Of a stretch of DNA of 64,000 nt, positions 39,375 through 50,879 are shown in pieces. The number at the start of each line of letters is the position of its first letter. Positions within the stretch are counted from its first letter, which is position 1. The notes below the pieces were generated by a model. It was not told the DNA's origin. It searched no databases and saw only the letters and a program-made list of their open reading frames with translations. The DNA comes from Batillaria attramentaria. Taxonomy: Eukaryota > Mollusca > Gastropoda > Batillariidae. The stretch covers positions 23,501 to 87,500 of the forward strand of contig JACVVK020000208.1 of assembly GCA_018292915.2 (NCBI GenBank), in the 5' to 3' direction. Made by a program: the position numbers and the translations under genes.

Positions 39375-40270
39375 ATATGAGACACTGGGTTGTGAGTACA
39401 TCATGTGATGCAGAATTCTTGATGTATTGAGAAGGTGGGTTGTGCCTCAATCGTGTGATGTCGGATTACATGTATGTGAGAAAGTGGGTTGTGACTGCAT
39501 TGTGTGATGTAGGATTATGTGAGAGAAAGTGGGTTGTGACTGCATTGTGTGATGTAGGATTACGTGTGTGTGAGAAAGTGGGTTGTGACTGCATTGTGTG
39601 ATGTAGGATTATGTGAGAGAAAGTGGGTTGTGACTGCATTGTGTGATGTAGGATTATGTGAGAGAAAGTGGGTTGTGACTGCATTGTGTGATGTAGGATT
39701 ACGTGTGTGTGAGAAAGTGGGTTGTGACTGCATTGTGTGATGTAGGATTATGTGTGTGTGAGAAAGTGGGTTAAAATTGTGACTGCATTGTGTGATGTAG
39801 GATTATATGAGAGAAAGTGGGTTGTGACTGCATTGTGTGATGTAGGATTATGTGTGTGTGAGAAAGTGGGTTAAAATTGTGACTGCATTGTGTGATGTAG
39901 GATTACGTGTGTGTGAGAAAGTGGGTTGTGACTGCATTGTGTGATGTAGGATTATGTGTGTGTGAGAAAGTGGGTTGTGACTGCATTGTGTGATGTAGGA
40001 TTATGTGTGTGTGAGAAAGTGGGTTGTGACTACATTGTGTCATGTAGGATTACGTGTGAGTGAGAAAGTGGGTTGTGACTGCATTGTGTGGTGTAGGATT
40101 ACGTGTGTGTGAGAAAGTGGGTTGTGACTGCATTGTGTGATATAGGATTACGTGTGTGTGAGAAAGTGGGTTGTGACTGCATTGTGTGATGTAGGATTAT
40201 GTGTGTGTGAGAAAGTGGGTTAAAATTGTGACTGCACTGTGTGACGTAGGATAATGCTAGAAAGTGGGTA
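39375..40270. repeat. 45-49-bp minisatellite (about 19 copies)
   Basis: The core is AGTGGGTTGTGACTGCATTG and TGTGATGTAGGATTA. Long units end in TGTGTGTGAGAA and short ones in TGAGAGAA. Three copies carry an extra TTAAAA (GGGTTAAAATTGTGACTG near 39769, 39868 and 40218), marking higher-order structure. Confidence 0.93.
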
Positions 40271-40279
40271 CTGACCACA

Positions 40280-41520
40280 ACTACTTGAGCGACATCAGTG
40301 TGTCACTGGCAAATTGACTTTTATTTTGGGGTACATTGTCCAACATTCAAACCTAGCCTATCATTTACAACTGTTAGCAGATTTGCCAGAGGAGAATTGT
40401 CAGATAATCATTTCAATCAGATACTCAATACTCCTACACATGTTGACTGCACCTTGTTCTTGTGCCAAGAATGTACTGATAAATTTTTTTTTTTTTTAAT
40501 CACTCTTTGTACAGTTTTGTTTTTTAACTAGGATGAGAATAGTCATTATTAGCCATTACTAGTTTGCGTATGGTATTCACTTTTAATCATGTGGCGTTTG
40601 CCTGAACATATCATTGTATTTGATTAATTCCCAGTGGCTCAAGACAGACTATTGAGAGAGCAGCTTGCTGCGTGAGGTCCTAGTGTGTGGACTGGATCCC
40701 TAGTGTGTGGACTGGATCCCTAGTGTGTGTACACCAGTATGATATTCAATATTCTGACAATGCATTCAATCATTTTATGACCAGGTTGTCCAAGAAGCAT
40801 ATCAGTGCAATGTGTAAGTGCATGCATGTATTAAACCTGAATTTATACAAACTTCAAGTTGGACTTTTGTTTTAGTTTTTATATTGTCAACGTCGTGTTC
40901 CTTTCAGCAGTTACTTGTGAGCAAATAAGGCTATAAATAATTGGACTGATTTTTTAAAACATGCAAAGCACTGTACACTCACACATTCAGGATATTTCTA
41001 TTTTATTTCATGCGTATGAATGAACAGAATGCATTCACCCGTGAAAATTGCACGAACAAAAGGAAAAAGCAGAAAAACACCAACACACAAACTTTAGTTG
41101 AACGTTCAGGTGTGTTCCTGGACCAACGGGACACATCAGCGTGGTGGCAATTCCTTTACCCCCTTACAGTATTGATGGGACAAAATGATGAGCACAGATC
41201 ACCTGCATGACCCAGTGTGACAGACACCACCAGCACAATAACAGAAGATTCCTGTAACATCCAATTCCACACTATGCAGCCGTGTGGTCACGACAACAAA
41301 ATCACGCAGTATACTTCAGTATTGTGGACACCACAGATCATTCTCTACCTAAGGGCAAACCACAACTCCGTACTGATCGTGTGGTTACCAACTTTCCACC
41401 CCTCTTGCTAAAGCTGGGCTTCACATCAGACGTTTGCTACAGACAGATTCATTGTCAAAAATGTACATCGACTGTCTGACCGAGGTGGACATGTCCATCT
41501 TTTCTGCACCATAGTGGACA
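40280..41520. other. Intergenic, nothing recognised
   Basis: AT-rich, with a T run at 40484-40497 and a short direct repeat TAGTGTGTGGACTGGATCCC at 40680-40720. No coding or RNA gene signal. Confidence 0.4.
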
Positions 41521-41527
41521 ACAGTCA

Positions 41528-41872
41528 GGATGGTTGGTTGGTTAGCTGGGTTTTATCGTCCATGCCACAACGAGGTGATTGCAGACAGCCCGAGGAGGCA
41601 GGTAGTGGAGGATGGGGATAGCTACCCTAACTGTACAGTCCAGCTGAACACTTATTCAATCCAGTCAGACTGCCAGGTCGGCCGTTATGTATCCTTGACT
41701 GTAATGGACAAGTTGCACAAACAGATCCAGTTCACAGTCAGTGGAAGCGGGGCACGTGAAAAAGGCCTGTACAAATTTTGGCCCTGTCAGGATTCAAACC
41801 CGGGACCTTTCAATCTCGAGTTCAACGCTCAAACCGTTCAGCCACCTACAACAGTCAGGACAAATGTCCTAT
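41528..41872 (-). repeat. tRNA-derived SINE family D, minus strand
   Basis: On the minus strand: GTGGCTGAACGGTTTGAGCG (A box), GATTGAAAGGTCCCGGGTTT then GAATCCTG (B box), GGGCCAAAATTTG, a body with GACCTGGCAGTC, and an end in (CCAA)n at 41528. Only one copy is in this window. Confidence 0.7.
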
Positions 41873-41879
41873 ACTTTTA

Positions 41880-42629
41880 TGGTTAGCTAGGACAAATGTG
41901 CTGTTACTGTTCTCACTGACACAAAGCCCTGCTAAAGACCAAGGTTGAAAGCCTGTGACCAAAGACCAACTTGACAAGCTCAAAACGGCTGTATTTGCAG
42001 GAACACATTCTCGCTGTCAACAAAGAGAATGGTAGTGCTATAAAGGTCACATACATGAGGAATATGTGGAGTCACCAAAAACTTAATCTCCAGAAAGCTT
42101 CACATATCCCTTGATAGCACTGGCCCAAGAATTCCTTAATGTTCTGTACATTCTGTTCTGTGTACAATGAGATCAAGAACTAGGTCCACATACACTTCTC
42201 ATACAGTTCACTGAGTCACTGGTCTCGATCTCATGCACATATCACCACTGAAGTTTTAACCAGGAACACAAATGGCACTTGAGCAGACAAGAGCAGCAAG
42301 TAATTTTATGTTAACAGTTAAAAAAATTAATGTACTAACAATCTTTTTAAAATGAATGACATACAGTGTGGTCATGAGCTACTAGGCCAGTCTCAAAATA
42401 GTTCACGGAAAATTTCCTTATGTCAACAGTATTTTTTTTTTTTTTTTAAATGCTGAAACTGACACTTACTGTACAGCATGAACGAGTCAGTAAGTTGCTG
42501 AGACAAACATGCCCTACAGACTACACGAAACATCAGAGAGTTATACTGGAATCAAAAGGTTGGTGGTTTACAAACAGTGGTAAGGCCGACAACAAAGAAT
42601 GGTACGATACTCAGATCCAAAGAACTGTT
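41880..42629. other. Intergenic, nothing recognised
   Basis: Unique-looking AT-rich sequence with a T run at 42431-42447. No coding, RNA or repeat call is supported. Confidence 0.35.
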
Positions 42630-42633
42630 TTAA

Positions 42634-43101
42634 CCTTCCGGCTACGTCGCTAAAAAACTTCTTAGTCCTACATCGTGTGAAACAACTTACCCATGGTTTT
42701 TACATAGGTAATTTTCGACTTATTCCTAGTCCTACGTCGTGAGAAACAAATTACCCATGGTTTTTACATAGGTAATTTTCGACTTATTCCTAGTCCTACG
42801 TCATGGGAAGCAAATTACCCATGGTTTTTATATATAGGCAGATTGTAGCTTATTCCTAGTCCTACATCGTGGGAAACAAATTACCCATGGTTTTTATATA
42901 GGCAATTCACAACTTATTCTTATTTATTGTTTAATTACTCTGCTAATTACAAGTTAAACAACACAATTTTTGGCATGAACATAGTCAAACCATTTATTGA
43001 CAAAGTCATGAAATTTCAAAGGTGTGACATAAATATTGACCGAGATACGTTCATCTAAAGCAATGTGTGTGCAACTTTTTACCGACGACGTAGCCGGAAG
43101 G
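42634..43101. mobile_element. piggyBac-type MITE (468 bp) with an internal 64-bp tandem repeat
   Basis: TTAA at 42630-42633 and 43102-43105 flank perfect inverted ends CCTTCCGGCTACGTCG and CGACGTAGCCGGAAGG. TTAA followed by CC fits piggyBac-like elements (inference). About half the interior is a tandem repeat with TAGTCCTAC at 42663, 42727, 42791 and 42857 and ATTACCCATGGTTTTTA in each unit. There is no transposase ORF. Confidence 0.85.
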
Positions 43102-43104
43102 TTA

Positions 43105-43790
43105 ATGATATGTTTAATGTTGTCAACAGAGTTTAGAGTTTTCTTAAATTTGGCTGAAAGGAAAAACACAAAACAAGACAATTTGATTAAAAGTTGAGTG
43201 TTTTGTTCTATCTTCAATACTGTTTTTGTTACATTAATAAAAGCTAAAAATGGTGGGTCGTCAATGAGTGAGTGAAGTCCGGGGTGCTGTACATTTCAAA
43301 GTGCCTTGTGGTCCATAGAGTATGACAGAACAGTGTGCATGTACTAGCAATACATTCCAGTTCGGATGGTATTGTGTCCATTATGTAGTTCATGCAGTGA
43401 AGGCACACAGCACAGGCCCCCTAACAGACACCAGACAGTGTGCTGCCACAGATAAATACACAAATATATAATGTATAACAAAATATGGAAACAAATTGTA
43501 ACAAATAGGGCTGATGCAGATCACAATACAGTCTTAATCAGGTTATCATGACGCAGAGTCTAATGTATGGCACAATCTTAAGGTCACAGAAAGGTTTCTG
43601 TGAGCCAAGTTTTCTATAGTTCATAACAAGTCTTATGTAGGTCTGGAGTCCTAGACCTGCACCATAAGGTCATAACGACAGTCTGGGTATCAGTATTTGG
43701 AACATATAAATTTCTATTTGCATCATGGCGGTACTACAGGAGCACACTCAACAAGTTACAACTGAAGCTGCAGGACAAGTAAATATGTCA
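43105..43790. other. 3' flank of the zinc-finger gene
   Basis: AT-rich sequence between the MITE and the zinc-finger stop codon, probably partly 3' UTR on the minus strand. I see no clear minus-strand AATAAA (TTTATT on plus) in this interval. Confidence 0.35.
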
Positions 43791-43793
43791 TAA

Positions 43794-46700
43794 TCACGCA
43801 TGACTTTTGGTGTGTGCCACATAGTTCTTGTCCTCAGTGCAGTAACCGTTCATGTGTCTGCGGACGGAGAACGGAGAGCAGAAACCTTTGTCACACTGTA
43901 TACAGCGGTACGGTTTGGCCTTGTCCGCTGCCACTTTCTCCGCCGACTCCACCTTGGGCTGGTGGCGATGTTGCACATGTTTCTTGAGGTGTGACTTCTG
44001 GGCGAACGCTGACGGACATTCAGGGCACTTAAATGGTTTCTCCCCAGTGTGTCCACGGATGTGCACGTTTAGTGCGGTCATCTGCCGAAAGCCAGCACCA
44101 CAGATCTTGCACACATACGGTCGCTGACCTGTGTGGGAGAAGCGGTGGGTGTACAAGTTTTTCTGAAATGCGTAGGACTTGCCGCAATACTCACAGGCAT
44201 AAGGCCGCTCCTTGCTGTGCGTGCGTTGATGTGAGTAAAGTGCAGCCTGCTGGCGAAATGTCTTGGGACACTCGGAGCACGTGTAGGGTCGCTCGTCAGT
44301 GTGGATCCTCATGTGGATCTGGAGGTTGACGGGATTGGCCAGCGTCTTGCCACAAATCTTACAGTCAATACTCGCCTCTTTTGTGTGAATCATACGATGG
44401 ATCTTCACCGAGTATGGTCGAGTGAACGTACGACCACATACATCACACACGCAATCGCTGCCAATTGACTGATGGACAGTCATGTGACTCATGAGCGACA
44501 GTTTATGGCGGAACTGCGCCCCGCATTTCTTACAATCGTAATGTCTGTTGTCACCTATGGAAACGGCACGAGTGTCAGACAAATCTTCCCGAAGTGGGTT
44601 GTCTCTTCTGTACAGGACATCCCCCCTTGAAATGTCAGTTTTATTTTCACCCGTTCCTTCAACAACGGTGTCATTTGCACATCCAATTTCTGCTAACACA
44701 TCTAACGCCATGTTCTCACCTAATCTCATCAGTTCTGACTTCACATGACCCCTGTTGGAACATGGGTCTGGACTGACTGACGATCTGTGGCGCAGAGACT
44801 GCCTGTTTTCTATAGTCTGGCTCTTGCTCAGGGACAAAACTTGTCTTTCTTCGCCACGAGAGCTGTGGGATTTCTCCTCACTAAACCCACTCTTCTTCAC
44901 TTGCTTCTTTCCGCTCCCGGACTTTCTATCCATAAATGGTAATTTTACTTTCAGTCTCCGTTGTTCCTTTGTCTGTGGTGTACTGGTCGACAGCCGAGTG
45001 CTTGACAGTGTCTCCTGTTGATGACTGTGCCTAAGAGTAAGACACAAAGGGCCCTCATTTTCTAGTTCTAACTGGGCAAGCTCTTCTTTCTGTGATGAGG
45101 AATGTATCACTGTGGTAGTTTCACAGGCAGACACGGTGTCAGTCACCTTACCCTTAGGTCCTGTGCGCTCACTACTGGCTCTGTCTGGTTTGCTGGGCTG
45201 GTGTGGGTTGACGTGAGTCATGGAGGACCTCAGTCTGCGTTTGGATGCAGACTGAATGTCAGAAAGCAAAATCTGACCGACGCTCATGGCAACCAAACTT
45301 TCATCCGCCTGTCTTTTTCTGGTGGAACCTTTCCCTGTGAGGCGTGACGGCAGTCGTGTGACTACTACGTGTCGCTGACCTTCTCTCTCTCTGTGGGACC
45401 GGCTCGGATCATGACCCTCATCTGTAACTGGTTCTCTGTCGAGTGTAACTGGTTCTCTGTCGAGTACAACTGGTTCTCTGTCGAGTACAACTGGTTCTCT
45501 GTCGAGTACAACTGGTTCTCTGTCGAGTGTAACTGGTTCTCTGTCGAGTGTAACTGGTTCTCTGTTGAGTGTAACTGGTTCTCTGTCGAGTGTAACTGGT
45601 TCTCTGACGAGTGTAACTGGTTCTCTGTCGAGTGTAACTGGTTCTCTGTCGAGTGTAACTGGTTCTCTGTCGTGTGTAACTGGTTCTCTGTTGTCTGGCT
45701 GTTTGCTGTCTCTTGCAGGCACATCTTTCACAGGTACATCAAAGCTCCCTGCGCTAGCTGACAAATCGTCCAGATCAGCAGCTGATGTATCTTCCACAGT
45801 ATTTACTACAGCACTCTGCTCCACTTCCCTTCTCCCTCCTCCTGTGTCACTATTAACTCCCTTTGCTTGGTCAGCACTGTCAAAATGTGTTGGTAGGATG
45901 ACAAAATCCATTGCTTTCCGGTCTTGCCCTGACCCCACAGCATGCTCCACGGCCAAACTGTCAGTCTGTCCACAGCCTGTGATCACACTGTCTGCAACAG
46001 CTGGCTCTGCAAGTGTTGAAAGAATCTCAGTATTTTCTCTACAACCTGCTGGTTGGTTGTCTTCAGCGCTTGCTTCAGGGATATGTACAGGCTGATTTGA
46101 TTTCAACACTGCTTGCGATTCTGGGTGCTGACTTGTGCTACCAGTGTTGGTTAAGTTTTCAACTGATGTGCCACATACTGAACTTGAACCATGTACAGCG
46201 AGTGTGGATGGATCCTGTCTGTGGTCAACTGTAGCAACGCCTGCACTGTCGGCGACACCCGTCTGCCTCTGGTCCTTTTTTCTTTTGGATGGCTGACCTT
46301 TCCTTCTGGTACCTCGTTTAGCACCAGATGACTTTGTGGTCCTTTTAGTGTTTGTGTTTTCATCTGGTCTTGCTTGCAGACAAGTGGCTGCTGCACCTGA
46401 CGTGGAGCTGGGTTCTGGGTTTTTCTTTTTCCGCGGATACAGATCCACACATTGCAACATCCGCTCTTTCTCCATCTCGGCTTCTGTCAATGTCTCCGCC
46501 TGCAGAGCAACACCCTTCTGTGCAGAGTTTGTTTCTGTGTTGGATCTCAGCGCTGTGTACCCATGTACAGAGTTTCTTCTGAAGTCCCTGTGTACAGTTG
46601 AGTAATCATGATCAGGGACAGACACGGAGTGGCTAGCATTCGATGACACGCACCCGGAGCTGATCGGACCCCCTATACTATCACCGACTTGATTCAGCCC

Positions 46701-48563
46701 ACTGCATAACAAGCTGCTCCTCTGTCCGTCTTTATCACCATCTACTGATGCTGGATCACGGACGCTGACGCTGCTTGTCTCATCTCGATGTCCTGTGTCA
46801 TCGTCAGCACCATCATCATCTTGACTTGCATGCTGGGAACTTTCTCCTCCGCTATCCTTATTATTGGTGCCAGCGTGACGCACAGAGTCATCCCCATCAG
46901 CGTTAGCGGCTGTCTGACAGACTGTATGACCGGTGCCCTGAGGAACTGTCCTAACGCTTACACTGTCGGTATCTTGAGACTCTATTCTAACCGTTGTCTC
47001 TGAATGCAACTCCCAGCTGCCTGTCCCCATCTCAGCAGGTGGCTGTAGACTTGCTGGCACGTAGAGTATTGCTCTCACACGTGGATTTTCCTCACAACTT
47101 TGGGCTGCATTCTGCCCGCTGCAGACAAGTTTGCGGAGAATAGTAGCGTGGGGATTTGAGGGAGACTCACCGTCACCTCTCCCAGCAGCTAAGTTTTCTG
47201 TGCCTGTCTGCAATTCCAAGCATTTTTCCACAACGTCACTGTGATCAGTCTGAATGTTCTGTGTTGGTGTTATACCTTTCCTGACAGAAACATACTTCAA
47301 GAACTTGATCACATTGGTGAAGTTTGGTCCTTTGCTGCTTGTTTTCACTCGAATGACTGGCGGAGTACCGTCTGCACTCGATTGTGAAGATTCTCCTGGC
47401 ACAGTGCCAGTACCGCATCGCACACTGTCTTCAGATCCTGCACCAGTCTCTTTAGATTCCCCGTCAGTGTTTGAGCGTGAAGGCGGTAGCTCCTCCTGCG
47501 CAAGTGACAACAAGGACTGGGCCACAGAATGGAGGTCGCATACTTCATCCTGCATACTGACAAGGTCAGCCACTGAGTCCACCTTATCAGCCACATCGCC
47601 GCTCACCTCAACCTGCTGCGCAGTAGTAGTAGTAGTAGTGTCAATATCATTTATAGTGATGCCTTTGTCATTTGTTGTGGGCTCTCCATCATTTGTAGTG
47701 GTGTCTCCATCATTTGTAACAGTGTCTTTATTGTTTGTAATGGTCTCTCTATCATTCACAGTGTCATGTGTTTCCGTCAGCTCCCCATGTCTGCTGCACC
47801 ACTGTTCTTTGTCATCCACTGAGGGAATGGTAGAGCTCCCATTAGACACAGGGACACACCCAAGTTTATCACCGGTTGATGCTGAAAGATCACAAGGTGA
47901 TGTCACAAGTTTATCACCAGTTGATGCCACAAGTTTATCACGAGTTGATGCCTTAAGTTCATCATGAGTGGCTCCAGTCAATTCGTCATGTGCTGATCTG
48001 GTCAATTCATCATGACTGATTTTGGTCAATTCAGTGTGTACCATCCTCTTCGGCTGGCCCTTTTTCTGTCCACCTGCTGCCGAGCCGTCACTGCTGTCCA
48101 TGTCTGTGTCACAGGCAAGGTTGGTGCTGTGCTTGTCCAGTATCAAACGCTCCCCATTCTCCAGTGAGAATTGAGGTGGAGTCTGGTGACAGCTCTCAAT
48201 CTGCATGGTGACCGACAGCTCATGTGCTTGAGTGTCCCAGTCATCTTTCACCAGCTGCGTCTTGCCTTCATACCCTGTGCTGCAGCTGTGACAGTCACCA
48301 CAGTTGTTGCAGCCAGAGTGTTGCCACCTGTCTGTGGTTGGTTGTGGCTGGACATCAGATGCCAGTGCTTGGCTAATGCCCCTTGAAGGTGGGGGCTCAC
48401 TGTCGGTGATGTCAGAAAACAGAGGCCAGCACACTAGGCAGCGGAAATGTTTGTTGGCCGTATGACCCCGGATGTGTTCCATGCACTCGTCAGCTAACCT
48501 GAAACACCGCCCGCACATCCCGCAGGCGAATGAAGTTGTCATGTGACCTGCTTGCTGAGCCAT
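43794..48563 (-). CDS. C2H2 zinc-finger protein, about 1,589 residues, single large coding exon
   Basis: Starts at ATG 48563 and stops with TGA at 43794-43796. Upstream in frame there is TTTTCTGTTGCAG ending at 48615, a good 3' splice site, so a 5' exon exists, coding or not. A lone C2H2 finger lies at residues 14-34 (C14, C17, H30, H34). The middle, about 1,280 residues, is low complexity, rich in Ser, Thr, Asp and Gly: repeats of HDELT near residues 180-220, TNDGD-type repeats near 270-310, basic clusters such as KRKKDQR, and 13 tandem REPVTLD-type heptads. Eight consecutive fingers near residues 1340-1580 follow; seven are C2H2 with TGEKP-like linkers, and the last ends in Cys (C2HC). A probable DNA-binding nuclear regulator; orthology not recognised and targets unknown. 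The overlapping plus-strand frames are shadows. Confidence 0.9.
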   Translation of the reverse strand: MAQQAGHMTTSFACGMCGRCFRLADECMEHIRGHTANKHFRCLVCWPLFSDITDSEPPPSRGISQALASDVQPQPTTDRWQHSGCNNCGDCHSCSTGYEGKTQLVKDDWDTQAHELSVTMQIESCHQTPPQFSLENGERLILDKHSTNLACDTDMDSSDGSAAGGQKKGQPKRMVHTELTKISHDELTRSAHDELTGATHDELKASTRDKLVASTGDKLVTSPCDLSASTGDKLGCVPVSNGSSTIPSVDDKEQWCSRHGELTETHDTVNDRETITNNKDTVTNDGDTTTNDGEPTTNDKGITINDIDTTTTTTAQQVEVSGDVADKVDSVADLVSMQDEVCDLHSVAQSLLSLAQEELPPSRSNTDGESKETGAGSEDSVRCGTGTVPGESSQSSADGTPPVIRVKTSSKGPNFTNVIKFLKYVSVRKGITPTQNIQTDHSDVVEKCLELQTGTENLAAGRGDGESPSNPHATILRKLVCSGQNAAQSCEENPRVRAILYVPASLQPPAEMGTGSWELHSETTVRIESQDTDSVSVRTVPQGTGHTVCQTAANADGDDSVRHAGTNNKDSGGESSQHASQDDDGADDDTGHRDETSSVSVRDPASVDGDKDGQRSSLLCSGLNQVGDSIGGPISSGCVSSNASHSVSVPDHDYSTVHRDFRRNSVHGYTALRSNTETNSAQKGVALQAETLTEAEMEKERMLQCVDLYPRKKKNPEPSSTSGAAATCLQARPDENTNTKRTTKSSGAKRGTRRKGQPSKRKKDQRQTGVADSAGVATVDHRQDPSTLAVHGSSSVCGTSVENLTNTGSTSQHPESQAVLKSNQPVHIPEASAEDNQPAGCRENTEILSTLAEPAVADSVITGCGQTDSLAVEHAVGSGQDRKAMDFVILPTHFDSADQAKGVNSDTGGGRREVEQSAVVNTVEDTSAADLDDLSASAGSFDVPVKDVPARDSKQPDNREPVTHDREPVTLDREPVTLDREPVTLVREPVTLDREPVTLNREPVTLDREPVTLDREPVVLDREPVVLDREPVVLDREPVTLDREPVTDEGHDPSRSHREREGQRHVVVTRLPSRLTGKGSTRKRQADESLVAMSVGQILLSDIQSASKRRLRSSMTHVNPHQPSKPDRASSERTGPKGKVTDTVSACETTTVIHSSSQKEELAQLELENEGPLCLTLRHSHQQETLSSTRLSTSTPQTKEQRRLKVKLPFMDRKSGSGKKQVKKSGFSEEKSHSSRGEERQVLSLSKSQTIENRQSLRHRSSVSPDPCSNRGHVKSELMRLGENMALDVLAEIGCANDTVVEGTGENKTDISRGDVLYRRDNPLREDLSDTRAVSIGDNRHYDCKKCGAQFRHKLSLMSHMTVHQSIGSDCVCDVCGRTFTRPYSVKIHRMIHTKEASIDCKICGKTLANPVNLQIHMRIHTDERPYTCSECPKTFRQQAALYSHQRTHSKERPYACEYCGKSYAFQKNLYTHRFSHTGQRPYVCKICGAGFRQMTALNVHIRGHTGEKPFKCPECPSAFAQKSHLKKHVQHRHQPKVESAEKVAADKAKPYRCIQCDKGFCSPFSVRRHMNGYCTEDKNYVAHTKSHA
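45418..45695 (-). repeat. 21-bp coding minisatellite: 13 heptads in the zinc-finger ORF
   Basis: On plus the unit is AACTGGTTCTCTGTCGAGTGT (21 bp), so every copy adds one heptad (REPVTLD and variants REPVVLD, REPVTLN, REPVTHD) without changing frame. The array covers about residues 957-1049 of the protein. The opposite strand is also open (CNWFSVE), which is a by-product of the unit. Confidence 0.95.
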
Positions 48564-48615
48564 TCTTGATGATTGGTCAAGTGATGGTGTGGGTCCTTGG
48601 AAACCAGCTGGATGC

Positions 48616-50455
48616 TGCAACAGAAAACCTACTGGTTAGATTTTCAATACATGTCATAAAACACAAACTGATGCATTTTATATCCATCTATGCACAGGTC
48701 ATGGCTGGCAAAGAGAATCTTGTCAACTCATTGTGGGTCCACTCATCAACGCTGTTAGAACAGTTTTCAAGGAATAAATTCAATATGTTTATCAATTTGT
48801 CACATGATATCCCAAGTTAGTTTATTTGTTAACATATTAGTAGTAACAGTAAATTAAACAAATCAACCTGTGTAAGCTATGAACATTATCAAAGTAAATG
48901 CAAATTTAGGAACAATGTGAGGTAACAGCATATTCACAAGTATACTGTTGCGCTGTGAGACATGATGGGGGAACTCAATGGGGTACATTCAGTCATTCAG
49001 TTACACGGACATTCACAGAGCAGCACAGAACAAGATGTCTACCAGGATGGGACCACGTGACCGAGTAGCTCCCGCCTGTATTTCGTCTTATCACCATAAG
49101 TCAATTGACAACACTTTACCCACAAAATACTTAAAATCATGTAAGATCATCTGGCACTCAACATATACTACAGTACATGTATAATAATACAGGACTGATT
49201 ATACTAAAGAGTCAAAGTTTCTTCCTTTTTTTCACCTGGGCAGAAAAGGAGGGGGCCATAGTCATTTTGAAAAGGGGGTTCTGATTTTCTTGGAGATAAA
49301 TGTGGGCCAAGCTGCTCTTTGATAAAGCTCTCATCCATTTCTAATCTCTCGACTTTATTCTACAAGTTTGACTGTAGCAGGGTAATCGCCTGTCAGTCGT
49401 TCACTGCTGTCATCGTGAGTAACTTCTTCCTGAATGTTCTCTGTTACCAGTGTGGGTATGGGGGCCTTAAACCAATCTGATCTTGAGCAAACTTACAATG
49501 TTGCCATGCTTTGTCCAGTCTGCTCTTAAACAAAGGTGTTTCGAGTGGGGGAGGAGACCACTGACATCATACTATGGCGAAACACAACCAAGCCACTGGT
49601 ACATGATCTGCTACCGTCCTAGGATGGAAATGCGCACTTTGGTCCACTCCATGGTGGTCAATAATCTGTCTGAGCGATCCCTGTTCTCTGCGAATGTGGA
49701 CACTTCAATCATGTTCAATGTGTAAGTCGGTCACGAAAAGTGTAGGCTCAGCATTACACAAAAAGCTCAGTATACACCCTAACACCCAACCCCTCTCCAG
49801 AAACAAACCAACCAAACAGAATCCTAATTTCCAAATCACCTTAAAAGCCGGACTTAATCCACTTTTTTCACAATCAACTGCAGAGACTAAGAAAATGTCT
49901 GCGCTCACATGATCTCACGGTGAGCGAAGTGTGTGTCACCGAATAATCAGTCACACAACACTTATATAGATCCCGATATGTCTACAACACCACACACTGC
50001 CACGAATCCGAATGGCTGACATCAAGTGACACGAAATAAAAATTTCCGTTCACACACGTCCCCATGTAAGGTAATGACGCATTACTGAGTTCGGAAACTG
50101 ATCCAACCCGCCATGACAACATTCCACTTACGAATCAGTTAAGACAACACGACATACAAATCAAGAAAAATGGCATATTTTGAAGGCGGGATCAGTGGCG
50201 GATTGATTACCTGAATATTACAGCAGGGCAGTCCACTAACAAGCTGGCCGTTTCTCGTGTTCAACCCCCGACATGTGGGGAAGTGACCAGAATCACTAGC
50301 CTCGCTTTCGTCAAAGTGTCTATTTACCCCAAGGCGCCCGAGAATGGGAAACACGTGAACGGCTTCTCTCCTAAGTTTTTCAAGTAAGCGTCACTGGACG
50401 TTTTCACCGCTCGATTGACAGCGTATCACGAGACCAGAGACATACATAACATGAG
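48616..50455. other. Intron and 5' region of the zinc-finger gene
   Basis: An acceptor faces this region at 48615, so it contains at least one intron. A possible 5' UTR exon on minus ends at the donor TTCAG/GTAATC near 50211, with no coding expected; this is a weak call. No promoter element can be singled out. Confidence 0.35.
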
Positions 50456-50564
50456 CAGTTTCATAGTGCTAAAAGTCTCTTGATTTCATTAGATTTGAGG
50501 AACCTGAAGAATGGCAAATTAAACAACCAATGCCAAGCATACCGTGTGCACGGCATTGCAGTAT

Positions 50565-50603
50565 ACGTGATATCAAAGACGGGCCGGGCAACGAGAAAAA
50601 GAC

Positions 50604-50655
<52 letters not shown>

Positions 50656-50710
50656 CGGTGTGTGTGTGTGAGCGCGCGCGCGTGCGTGCGTGCGTGCAGC
50701 AAGTGCTATG
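50565..50710. repeat. SINE B fragment followed by (TG)n(AG)n microsatellite
   Basis: GTGATATCAAAGACGGG and GGCAACGAGAAAAAG (50568-50602) are the minus-strand body of SINE family B. They are followed by (TG)n, (AG)n, then TG and CGTG runs to about 50698. Confidence 0.7.
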
Positions 50711-50879
50711 CCGTATCCCCTGTCCGCCTGGAACCTCCACACTGGACACAGGCAGTCATAACATCACACAGTGCAACGGTATTTCTTACACTGACATGAC
50801 CAAAGTACATTCATCGTGAAGCTATCTGAATCGTGGCAGGGAACCCTTGATTCGCTTTACAAACTTAAGAATTCAGATG

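Noticed and set aside
39466..39684. Minus-strand frame with repeated MQSQPTFSHIILHHT
   Set aside because: Translation of the 45-49-bp minisatellite, with no independent support.
45369..46095. Plus-strand open frames with repeated CNWFSVE or VTGSLS
   Set aside because: They are antisense shadows of the zinc-finger ORF and its 21-bp repeat.
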